Shown here one piece after another: positions 19,301 to 26,418 of a stretch of DNA of 64,000 nt (positions are counted from its first letter, which is position 1; every line of letters starts with the position of its first letter). Source of the DNA: Burkholderiales bacterium RIFCSPLOWO2_02_FULL_57_36 (GTDB lineage Bacteria; Pseudomonadota; Gammaproteobacteria; Burkholderiales; Burkholderiaceae_D); the NCBI GenBank assembly GCA_001770855.1, contig MESE01000052.1, positions 39,483 through 103,482 of the forward strand. The letters run 5' to 3'. The notes under the pieces are model-generated. The model did no database searches and had not been told where the DNA came from. It saw only the letters and a program-made list of their open reading frames with translations. The position numbers and the translations under genes are program-made.

Positions 19301-20629
19301 CAAACGACGGTGCTCCATGAACTGGTGCGGCAAAATGACTCGGAGCTGGTCCGATTGGTCTTGCGCCTGGGAGCTGACCCCACGATTGCGAACGTGAAGA
19401 ACGAGACTCCAATCGAGATCGCCTTGGCACAAGAGTCCACGGAAATGGTGGCTTTGCTCACCCAGTCCAGTCAAAGCGATTTACAAGCATTGCGAAAAAA
19501 TCTGCAAGTCATTTCGGGCGACGATTCGGCGAGCGCACTGGATCTCTACGCGAGACTGGGCGAACTGCGGTCGCAACTGGACAACGACATTGACAAGTTG
19601 CTTGGAACAAATCCCGACGAAGCTGCGAAACTGATCGCTCGTCGCGAGGAGCTTGATCAAACCCTCGCGAGCCTGAATGAAAAAACGGCTACTGCGATGG
19701 GAATCAAGCGCGCAGGACCTGGCCGCAGGCCGGATGCCCATAAATCCTATGACGACCGTGAAGGGGCCGATTTGAAGCTCCTGTTGAGCACGCTGAAAAA
19801 ACCGCAGCTGGATGCCTATAAGCGATTCATGGCGGTAGCAAAAAATGCGAAAGGCGCTGCCTCGAAGCCCATTTCCGAAGGACTTTCGGCGGCTTATGCC
19901 CAGGATGTATTACCCGCGTTCAAGAATATTTCACCATGGAAGGGTGAAGGCGACCTCGAGTACGACATCGACGGCGTCGCCTGGGATCAGAAAGCGCTCT
20001 TCGTGGATCAACATACGCCTTTCGAAGGACGACTGGGCCATACGCAAAAAAAACATTCGAGCTCGAAAGGAGGACTCAATGGATTATTGTTGGACTCGAC
20101 CACTATCGATTCCCGCAACTATGAACTGATTTGGGAAAGAATTCTCAACGAAGCGCTGACTGGGCACCTGGATCCAAAATATTTGGCCGAAGTGCGTGCC
20201 CCCGATTCTTCAGCCCTGATTTCCGAATCAGACTCTGTATTCGACGAGACAAAAAAGGGAAATCCGGAAGATGTTCGTCTGGCCATCAAGCTTGACAACC
20301 TGGCCACCGGTCCCAGTTCGACGATTCGACCAATCGAGCAAAGCTGGGTGCCTGGTTTGGGCGAGAATATTCAGAAAATATTAGCCAAGGAAAAAATAGG
20401 CTACACGCGCCACTCGAACAATCGACACTGGCTTCCACCGGGAATCTTGTATTGGGAACACAGCATCGGTTCAGGGAGCCGGGTCAAGCTCGTGGTCAGT
20501 CATGATCTATCGACCATGTACCTGACGTGTACGCATTATTCCGGATTTTCCATTCGCAACGAAAAAGGCGTCGCTCGGTTTTGTAATCCGTTCTTTCAAG
20601 TGAACCTTCAGGATGCGCCTCGAAAGTAG
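16319..20629 (+). CDS. eCIS cargo-like protein: DUF4157, two ubiquitin-specific-protease-like domains, ankyrin-like repeats
   Basis: 1436 residues. Leader F28-V-D-N-R; DUF4157 about residues 110-210 with H165-E-A-W-H169 and E199. A first USP-like domain has a Cys box G-G-I-A-N-R-G-N-D-C-F-L-N (Cys285) and a His box Y-R-L-V-A-F-V-V-Q-S-G...G-G-H-Y (His543), then a W-L-T-K-D-D-D stretch. A second has L-A-N-N-G-T-D-C-F-M-N (Cys646), Y-R-L-N-G-V-I-V-Q-S-G...E-G-H-Y (His901) and W-L-K-A-N-D. These match the two signature boxes of eukaryotic USP/UBP deubiquitinases. Residues about 961-1045 look like two or three ankyrin repeats (T-T-V-L-H-E-L-V; G-A-D-P-T). The last 390 residues are unassigned. Cleavage of ubiquitin or a ubiquitin-like protein in a eukaryotic cell is the likely role. 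GAAGGG precedes the ATG. Confidence 0.85.
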   Translation: MKQRIERESGQQPSNIEDRTPAGHQAPFVDNRSSAATQRKLARMIAQGTSAQRKQMTLISGATAQRMNDEEEEPLQRAGMEEAALPQARLAESAPAQLAQQEAPKANDTGLPNQLKSGIENLSGMSMDHVQVHYNSAQPAQLNAHAYAQGSEIHVAPGQERHLPHEAWHVVQQAQGRVRPTMQMKGGVPINDDERLEHEADVMGTRAVAQRAGESEDAPGGTTEKYSGLADSSRQEPVQRRRARHFDDGNSSRLSRTLSRPRLASPHVALQKVESGGIANRGNDCFLNAVLQLVGAGYAPLFNPERNLWGEDSRIIQAALWRVIGRVNSGEDVDKEAIGTLRKPLVGHKVQGKPIVPSEDDQEDAAEVLERLLSLALPGGQTVGVEETRRFKKSTKDEGFKGKREQLLEYQDNQAAVAHNTSIIPVEMENYATFHEFLFREYGEGNITTEFDAKNRAALLVGEEVHRVDEISVQRRFTQLPDVLTFHLHRFRIGAEGAQQRIGRSFDMPPELVLKAGKDKSATWNRYRLVAFVVQSGGLGGGHYVAERLEQEGWLTKDDDKKSDAKRAPQNVTQGYLYTYQRIERVSTKPSDPLLQETQPSQTEFVRDIDFGPSESSDSTLKGTVEESQAIASTKHSGLANNGTDCFMNVALQMMNGPLRDVFDPVKMNPKSPKFSFFETLWKMLRALRAEGSKALPHKHVAAIRKVLKAENLLSSEVGQEDASELLLKLLDLALQGAQKIGISRERSFEASASTAYVGEVTRDPAEYDPSGTNVAPEAPANAIPVDIRDYDTLEQFIGTRFGKGTYIDYGKGNEPKILQGEQMLTVSRVKEVLKFTQLPSLLTFVLNRSMQNEEGRRRRLDKAFFMPDMFALTNPQDPSSVLRYRLNGVIVQSGTLEEGHYYGWMRSGDQWLKANDAKVTEHVSPGADQDRGYVYTYEQVSDKASEKMASAEVMSSMSPDALLLHEVLRKNRRRALQILSTGRVPLNFKHPKSQTTVLHELVRQNDSELVRLVLRLGADPTIANVKNETPIEIALAQESTEMVALLTQSSQSDLQALRKNLQVISGDDSASALDLYARLGELRSQLDNDIDKLLGTNPDEAAKLIARREELDQTLASLNEKTATAMGIKRAGPGRRPDAHKSYDDREGADLKLLLSTLKKPQLDAYKRFMAVAKNAKGAASKPISEGLSAAYAQDVLPAFKNISPWKGEGDLEYDIDGVAWDQKALFVDQHTPFEGRLGHTQKKHSSSKGGLNGLLLDSTTIDSRNYELIWERILNEALTGHLDPKYLAEVRAPDSSALISESDSVFDETKKGNPEDVRLAIKLDNLATGPSSTIRPIEQSWVPGLGENIQKILAKEKIGYTRHSNNRHWLPPGILYWEHSIGSGSRVKLVVSHDLSTMYLTCTHYSGFSIRNEKGVARFCNPFFQVNLQDAPRK

Positions 20630-20794
20630 AAATGGCCGCGCTCTAGCCACGGAGCCCTTCCATCGCATACAGTTGGGAGCAGCTCGCGGTATGGCAAGAT
20701 TTCTCCATGGCTTGCCTGATAAGCGTGGCGGAGGGCACTGCTCGTTGATGGATACTTGAACTGAGACGTTGGATTTTCCTATCTGGAGGCTTGC

Positions 20795-22852
20795 ATGACA
20801 TACCACGCCGATGCCCGGCAACTCGAAACGCAGCAACCGACGGGAACGACCGTCAGAGCGCCCGCGCAATTGAATCCGGCGGCCTCGTTTATCGATAATC
20901 GTGTATCGACTGCCGCTAACCTTCAGTTGAAGGCGATGATGGAAACCAGCCCGCGACATGGCGGCGTGCGGGCACTGAAGCAGTTAATGGCGAGCGGGAC
21001 AGCTGGGCATGCGGCGCCGCTGCCAATGATGTCGGATGAGGGGCTGTCGCAGGGCAAATTTGTCGGTGCTTCAGCGGCGCAGCGGCAGGAAGCATCGGTG
21101 CCGAATCCCAACAATACGGGTTTGCCGAATCAGCTCAAGGCAGGGATAGAGTCTTTGTCCGGCATGAGCATGGACCATGTGCAGGTGCATTACAACTCGT
21201 CACAACCTGCGCAATTGAATGCGCATGCGTATGCGCAAGGCAGCGACATTCATGTCGCGCCGGGCCAGGAGCGGCATTTGCCGCATGAGGCATGGCATGT
21301 GGTGCAGCAGGCACAGGGTCGAGTGCAGCCGACGATGCAGATGAAGGAAGGCGTGCCGGTCAACGACGACGCGGGGTTGGAGCATGAGGCTGACGTGATG
21401 GGGGCCAAGGCGGTGGCGCAGCGTACAGGTGAAGGTGCGGACGGGCAAACAACGCGAATGAATTTTCTTGCACCGTCGGCCACGCCCGTGACCCAACGCG
21501 CCATCGGTTATGAGGTCGAACTTGGCACCGTGGACGTCAGGCCGCGGCCGGGCGCTGCCGCGCCTCCGGTCCTCGCCAAGGGCATGGTGTTGTGGAGCGG
21601 TTCCGGCTGGGATGTGTCGGTCGATGACCTCAACGGTTCATTCGACCTTGAAATGCGCGCCGACCCGATCGACGATCTCGCAGCGGGCGGCCGGTCGAAA
21701 GCGGAAAGCCGGCTGCGTACCCTGGCCGCCATCTGGCAGCGCATCGACAACGCCAACGGCACCCAACCCGCCAGTTTTTACAACGGCGGCGCGTCCCCTG
21801 ACATTAATATAGTCAGTATGGGCGCTCCGCACTATGCGCAAATTCAAGCCAGCGCCGGTCTCAGCCTCGACGCGCTGCAAGCGATCCGGTCGGGCGCCGC
21901 GATGGCCGCCGTGGCCGGCCCCGGCGCCGCTCCCGCCGTCGGCTACATCAATCAAGGCGGCGTAGAACATGCCGGGATCGGCGCGCAGGTTACGGCACGC
22001 CTGCCCAACATACGCGCGGCGCTCGGACTCGGACCTGCCGAGAACATCAACAACATGGCTGCCGTCATCGGCATGATCGTCGAGGTTCCGGCCAATTCCT
22101 GGAACGCAAACGCACCCTATCCCAAGGGTTTTGCGGGCGGTCTGATGGCGCGCACCGACTTCGCCACCGTGCTGCGGCAATTGCCGCCGAACCAGGTGCA
22201 AGCCATCGCCACGCACGCGGCGGCCTGGCGGCAGGAATTGATGCATATCGCGCGGCAGATGATCATGGCAAGCCCGCACGCGCCCGCGCACGTCAACGGT
22301 CAAACATCGGTATTCCGGGCCGGATCGGCGCCCGGTGCAGGCAGCTTCGGCGGACGCCTGCGCATGGGCGACTGGTTCAGGGACCTGGCGACCGGCACCG
22401 ATCGCCTCACGGCAGCCGACTACCGCGCGCGGCATCCGGGACGCGCCGAAGCCGACGATCTCGAATCGCTCGGCAGCTACGGCGACCGCATGGATGCGGG
22501 CAGTTACGAAGTACGGATCGGTTCGGCGCTGGAAGCGGTGGCCGGCGCCGCCCTGATGGTTGCGGGCACTGTCGCGAGCTATGCACCCGTCGAAGGAGCC
22601 GCTGCCACGGGCGCCGCGGTGGCCGGCACCGGCGCGCTGATGGCGGCGCATGGGGCCGGCAATATCGCGGCACCCAACAGGAATCGGCCGATCTTCGAGT
22701 TCCGTGCGCTGGGGCAGCCGGACCGGCCTGACCTCGTGGATGCCGGGCTTGCGGTTTGGGATTACGTGGATGCCGCGCATGGGCGCGGGCCGGGCGGGGC
22801 GAATCAGCTTGGTCTGGGTCAAAGACTTTGGAATTGGTGGGGCTCGAAGTGA
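20795..22852 (+). CDS. eCIS cargo-like protein: DUF4157 plus unassigned C-terminal domain
   Basis: 685 residues. The leader has F32-I-D-N-R; DUF4157 has H164-E-A-W-H168 and a downstream L-E-H-E-A-D. The C-terminal domain begins at about residue 235 with G-Y-E-V-E-L-G, then W-D-V-S-V-D-D...F-D-L-E-M-R-A-D-P and P-H-Y-A-Q-I-Q-A-S. This order of acidic strands followed by a His-containing strand faintly resembles amidoligase/ATP-grasp-like COOH-NH2 ligases, but I would not assign it without a profile search. An Ala/Gly-rich hydrophobic stretch lies at about residues 585-625. CTGGAGG lies before the ATG, and a 165-base gap separates it from the previous gene. The base composition of the C-terminal part is visibly more GC-rich than that of the 1436-residue neighbour, which suggests independent acquisition. 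Confidence 0.8.
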   Translation: MTYHADARQLETQQPTGTTVRAPAQLNPAASFIDNRVSTAANLQLKAMMETSPRHGGVRALKQLMASGTAGHAAPLPMMSDEGLSQGKFVGASAAQRQEASVPNPNNTGLPNQLKAGIESLSGMSMDHVQVHYNSSQPAQLNAHAYAQGSDIHVAPGQERHLPHEAWHVVQQAQGRVQPTMQMKEGVPVNDDAGLEHEADVMGAKAVAQRTGEGADGQTTRMNFLAPSATPVTQRAIGYEVELGTVDVRPRPGAAAPPVLAKGMVLWSGSGWDVSVDDLNGSFDLEMRADPIDDLAAGGRSKAESRLRTLAAIWQRIDNANGTQPASFYNGGASPDINIVSMGAPHYAQIQASAGLSLDALQAIRSGAAMAAVAGPGAAPAVGYINQGGVEHAGIGAQVTARLPNIRAALGLGPAENINNMAAVIGMIVEVPANSWNANAPYPKGFAGGLMARTDFATVLRQLPPNQVQAIATHAAAWRQELMHIARQMIMASPHAPAHVNGQTSVFRAGSAPGAGSFGGRLRMGDWFRDLATGTDRLTAADYRARHPGRAEADDLESLGSYGDRMDAGSYEVRIGSALEAVAGAALMVAGTVASYAPVEGAAATGAAVAGTGALMAAHGAGNIAAPNRNRPIFEFRALGQPDRPDLVDAGLAVWDYVDAAHGRGPGGANQLGLGQRLWNWWGSK

Positions 22853-22958
22853 GCGTAAAGAAAGAGGCCGCATTCCTTAGAGGGAAAGAAGGGGTAGAGA
22901 AAATGAATTCGTTGTTCGAGCCGAAGCAAGGGTGAGCCTTGAATGGGGAAGTGAAAGA

Positions 22959-24179
22959 ATGAAGCAACTCATACCAACCGGATCGGAGCAACACCGCGGT
23001 GCCGCATCCGATGCCGCCACCGTCGCCGATCGGCAGGCATTCCCCGATAATCGGGGAGAGTCGATTGCACAACGAAAATTAATGGATGGCAGCGCACAGG
23101 GGCCGCGCGCAATTGCACAGCACGCTTTCAGCGACCAGATCCATGGTAGCGCGCGCATGCTGGCGCAGCGCAAGGAGATGGCGGTGGTTTCCGGCGAAAC
23201 CGTGCAGAGGCGGAGCGGAGAAGAGCCGTCTCGGCAGGAGGGCATGCCGGTACAGCGCATGGTTGAGCCGGATGAGGAAGTTCCGCAAGCGCCTGTGCTT
23301 GACGAGCCTGTCGTCGTTGACGCACCTGCCGCCCCGGCGCTGGCACCCGCCCTGAATGACGGGATTATCAACGCCGCCGCTGCAATGCAGGCACGGCTTG
23401 CCGCTCCGATTGCGGAACGACTTGCTGAAAGCCTCGCTCAGCAAGAAGACGAGCTGGAAGCGGATATTGCGCGTATGCCTGGCGGCACAACCGATCTCAG
23501 GAGCTATCAAAACCTGCTGCTCGATTTAACCGAAACGCAGATAACGGAGGCGATCGATAACGCCTACGGCAACCCATTTATTCTGCATGGCTATCTGGCC
23601 AACACCTTGGATTACACATCGTGCTATCCGGCAGCGGAGCGCCTGCTGTCACTGCTCGGAGTGACCGGATCGCCGCAAGAACAGAACGGAGGCCAGGGCC
23701 CGACTATCCATGGGTCCGCGCAACAGCTTGTCCTGATGACGGGATTGACCAATGCAATGCAGGCGCGCGCCGCCGCGCACCAGCCCACCATTTTCCATAT
23801 CGGCCTTGCCGGCCATGGCTTCATCCTGATCGTGAGGCAGAATCGGGTCGAACATCTGGAAGCGGTAGCCCATTCAGCCGATCTGATGGAAAGTATAGAA
23901 AATGCGCCGCAGTTCACGATGGCCGATATAGTCGAATACCTGCACGCAATGGTTGACCCCGACGAGGGTGAAAGAACGCGCGGCGCCGATGAAATGAACT
24001 GGAATGCCGAGCCGCTCGGTCTGCTCGACCCCGACGTGGATCCGCACGACTGGCTGCTCAAGTATTATGGATTGGTGTGGCGGTCACGCCCACTGGCTCC
24101 GGTACAGGAAATCTCGCGGCGAGTGGCCGCGCGCATACGGGCGAACCGTGCCGCCGTCATTACAGGACTTGGGCTGTAA
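22959..24179 (+). CDS. eCIS cargo-like protein without DUF4157; putative Cys/His hydrolase
   Basis: 406 residues from the ATG at 22959. This start gives the same MKQ opening as its neighbours and has GGGGAAGTGAAAG upstream; an upstream start at 22932 is possible. It carries F28-P-D-N-R and AQRKL, then two further AQ/QR segments, but no DUF4157. In the C-terminal domain, Y-T-S-C-Y-P-A-A (Cys222) and G-L-A-G-H-G-F-I-L-I-V (His286) with E298 or E301 after it give a Cys...His...acid order. The Cys-to-His spacing is 64 residues, against 55 in the 482-residue protein, so the two may share a fold. The activity is inference from this pattern. The region 190-215 is helical and acidic. Confidence 0.7.
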   Translation: MKQLIPTGSEQHRGAASDAATVADRQAFPDNRGESIAQRKLMDGSAQGPRAIAQHAFSDQIHGSARMLAQRKEMAVVSGETVQRRSGEEPSRQEGMPVQRMVEPDEEVPQAPVLDEPVVVDAPAAPALAPALNDGIINAAAAMQARLAAPIAERLAESLAQQEDELEADIARMPGGTTDLRSYQNLLLDLTETQITEAIDNAYGNPFILHGYLANTLDYTSCYPAAERLLSLLGVTGSPQEQNGGQGPTIHGSAQQLVLMTGLTNAMQARAAAHQPTIFHIGLAGHGFILIVRQNRVEHLEAVAHSADLMESIENAPQFTMADIVEYLHAMVDPDEGERTRGADEMNWNAEPLGLLDPDVDPHDWLLKYYGLVWRSRPLAPVQEISRRVAARIRANRAAVITGLGL

Positions 24180-24188
24180 ACGAATCAT

Positions 24189-24213
24189 CTAGTAGACTGT
24201 TACAGTCCACTAG
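24189..24213. repeat. 25-bp near-palindrome identical to an end sequence at 63905; probable relic of a small mobile element
   Basis: Left arm CTAGTAGACTG and right arm CAGTCCACTAG flank TTA, with one mismatch between the arms. The right half in reverse complement (CTAGTGGACTGTAACAG) recurs at 63905. It looks like two terminal repeats joined end to end, bounded by CTAG, as expected for a collapsed element that inserts at TA. Confidence 0.55.
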
Positions 24214-24231
24214 TATTCCATGGGACATTTC

Positions 24232-25806
24232 ATGAAAAAGACAACGGATGCCGGCCTCGATGCAGAGAGTAAAACCCCGATGGCCGGTGCTATTCAGCGC
24301 AGGCTGGCGGATACGCCCGGCCAGAGCGCGCGTATTGTGGCCCAACCGACATTGAGCGAACGCATCCACGGCGGTGAGCGCATGACGGCACAACGCAAGC
24401 AGATGGAAATGATCAAGAGCTGTCCTGTACAGCGTCAGGAGATGGAGGAAGAGCAGCCATTGCAGGGCAGGTTCGACAGCGTGCAGCGGCAGACAGCGGA
24501 AGAGGAAGAACCGTTGCAAGGAAAATTCGTTTCCGATACGGCGCAATTGCAGGAAGACTCCGTATCGATGGAGAACAATACCGGATTGCCTGACAACTTG
24601 AAGAGCGGCATCGAAAATCTGTCCGGCATCGCGATGGACGATGTGAAAGTTCATTACAACTCGCCACAGCCGGCACAGCTCCAGGCGCTGGCCTATGCGC
24701 AAGGAACCGACATTCATGTCGGCCCGGGACAGGAGCAGCATTTGCCGCATGAGGCATGGCACGTGGTACAGCAGAAGCAAGGCAGAGTACAGCCGACGAT
24801 CCAGGCAAAAGGAACGGCGATCAATGATGATCGAGGATTGGAACACGAAGCGGATGTGATGGGTGCGCAGGCAATGCAACATACCGCCGCGAGCGTTCAG
24901 CGTCGGGCAGCCCCTCAACCGGGGAGCTTTGTGCCGGCCAGCCGGACCACCGTTCAAATGGCAAGAGCCTATATGCGCGCCGTCAACGAGGACGCCAGGG
25001 TCGGCGGCGAAGTGGACTCCCTGAGACGAGTGTTCGAAGGCGAGGTCACTCGGGACAATCAGGTAAATACATGGGTCGACGGATTTGCAGGCATGCCGAC
25101 CGTACGCTATGTGGCGGGCAAGCAGCATTACTACAGCCCGGTGGGCTACGAGCTGGAATTGTCGAACGACAGCGATGTACTGGCTAATTTTTCGGGAGAC
25201 GGCAATACCAACGATATCCCGGTTACGCATGACAAATGGCTCGCCACGGTCGGTAAAGTGATGACCGCGCTGGATGCCATACCGCATTGGAAGGATTGGG
25301 CTACGGCAGAGGATATCGCGACAGGTATGGGCGGTGCGGCGGGATGGAATCAAGCAGCCCGGAATTATTTTTTCCAGGAGGCGATCACCAATTATTTCAC
25401 TGCGTTCAAAGGCGACGCGAATTCGGCGGCGCAGGTCGCCACGGTGCGCAACACGATCAAACGCATAGCGGGCGAAGATCTGGCGGCACATTATGGAGAC
25501 AATCACCAAAACAGATTCATCGGAACAGGCTTGAATCCGGGCGGCATGGATGCGGCGGAGGCGAATGCCGCTATTCCGTATACCGAATCGGTGATTCATG
25601 CAAAGTTTGGCCAAGTGGTCGGGGCCTGGTACAACGCCAATCTGGGTGCATACAGCGACGCGCAGGCCGGGCAGCCGACATGGAAAGACGCGGCCGGGGA
25701 TTGGGAGGCGGCGCGCAAGACGTCGGCGGAAGGAATCAAGACGGCCTTCGACGCACATGGCGCAAATCTCACCGTAAAGAAATTGAAAGATGGCGTACTC
25801 AGTTGA
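24232..25806 (+). CDS. eCIS cargo-like protein: DUF4157 plus unassigned C-terminal domain
   Basis: 524 residues from the ATG at 24232 (MKKTTD). This start is preferred over 24220 because the other cargo genes also open with MK and GGGA sits upstream. The leader lacks F-x-D-N-R but keeps QRRL and repeated A-Q-R-K and E-E-E-x-P-L-Q-G segments. DUF4157 spans about residues 120-215, with H173-E-A-W-H177 and L-E-H-E-A-D. The C-terminal 300 residues contain a Y-S-P-V-G-Y-E-L-E-L-S-N motif near residue 305 and a helical, Trp-rich rest. No known toxin family was recognised. A near-palindrome lies just before the start and may separate its expression from that of the upstream genes. Confidence 0.78.
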   Translation: MKKTTDAGLDAESKTPMAGAIQRRLADTPGQSARIVAQPTLSERIHGGERMTAQRKQMEMIKSCPVQRQEMEEEQPLQGRFDSVQRQTAEEEEPLQGKFVSDTAQLQEDSVSMENNTGLPDNLKSGIENLSGIAMDDVKVHYNSPQPAQLQALAYAQGTDIHVGPGQEQHLPHEAWHVVQQKQGRVQPTIQAKGTAINDDRGLEHEADVMGAQAMQHTAASVQRRAAPQPGSFVPASRTTVQMARAYMRAVNEDARVGGEVDSLRRVFEGEVTRDNQVNTWVDGFAGMPTVRYVAGKQHYYSPVGYELELSNDSDVLANFSGDGNTNDIPVTHDKWLATVGKVMTALDAIPHWKDWATAEDIATGMGGAAGWNQAARNYFFQEAITNYFTAFKGDANSAAQVATVRNTIKRIAGEDLAAHYGDNHQNRFIGTGLNPGGMDAAEANAAIPYTESVIHAKFGQVVGAWYNANLGAYSDAQAGQPTWKDAAGDWEAARKTSAEGIKTAFDAHGANLTVKKLKDGVLS

Positions 25807-26034
25807 TCCCTTGAAGCCAGGGCCGCATTGAAAGAAGAGGTAATCCCGGCGGCCGACGCAGCAGTCTTGCCGGAACTGCAAACGGGAAGCGGCATTCTTT
25901 TAGGACGAACCGCGTTGGATCCAAACAGGTTCAGCATCGAACCAATCGATATCCCGATTACTCTATCGAATAGGTTGCGTCTCATCATGGAGCAGGTAAA
26001 AGTTTCTGCTAGCATGGACGCAAATTGAAAAATC
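25807..26034. other. Gap after the effector cluster, with one doubtful short reading frame
   Basis: A 66-codon frame from a TTG at 25828 to 26028 is the only candidate. It lacks a convincing ribosome-binding site and any recognisable motif, so I do not call it a gene. No terminator hairpin with a T-tract was seen after the last cargo gene. Confidence 0.4.
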
Positions 26035-26280
26035 ATGCAGACAGTCGCCATCATATTACTTCTTGCCGGAATCGCGCTTGCCGCTTTTGTTGGCTTTCCG
26101 CTGCGTTCCAAGCTTGGCAAACGTCTTGGACAGGAAGACTTTCAGGCAAAGCTCAACAACGCGCGCAAAGCTGGAGATCCATTCGCCAAACGTTTGTTTC
26201 TGGTTGGATGGGCATCTGGTGCGCTCGTCATTCTCGGGACGGTCCTGCTGATCCTTGGAAGGTATTTTCAGGGCGTCTGA
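26035..26280 (+). CDS. Small two-helix membrane protein, unknown function
   Basis: 81 residues with a hydrophobic segment at residues 4-22 and another at 57-76, joined by a basic, polar loop (RSKLGKRLGQEDFQAKLNNARKAGD). Two membrane passes with a cytoplasmic loop are likely. The upstream ribosome-binding site is poor (GCAAATTGAAAAATC). It stands alone between the effector cluster and a convergent gene, and nothing links it to a pathway. Confidence 0.55.
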   Translation: MQTVAIILLLAGIALAAFVGFPLRSKLGKRLGQEDFQAKLNNARKAGDPFAKRLFLVGWASGALVILGTVLLILGRYFQGV

Positions 26281-26418
26281 GACGGCCAGTGTCATGCCAA
26301 TAAACACATGGATTGCATTCCATGCAGCGCGATAGCGAGAAGCACTGGGCTTCATTCGTTACCGAATTAAGATCAAATCATTTGACGCAACACGTTGCCA
26401 CAGTCGACCGCATGAGGA

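Noticed and set aside
24160..25881. 573-codon minus-strand frame opposite the last cargo gene
   Set aside because: The plus strand carries a clear DUF4157 domain here. The minus frame is rich in His/Arg/Cys in the manner of antisense translation.
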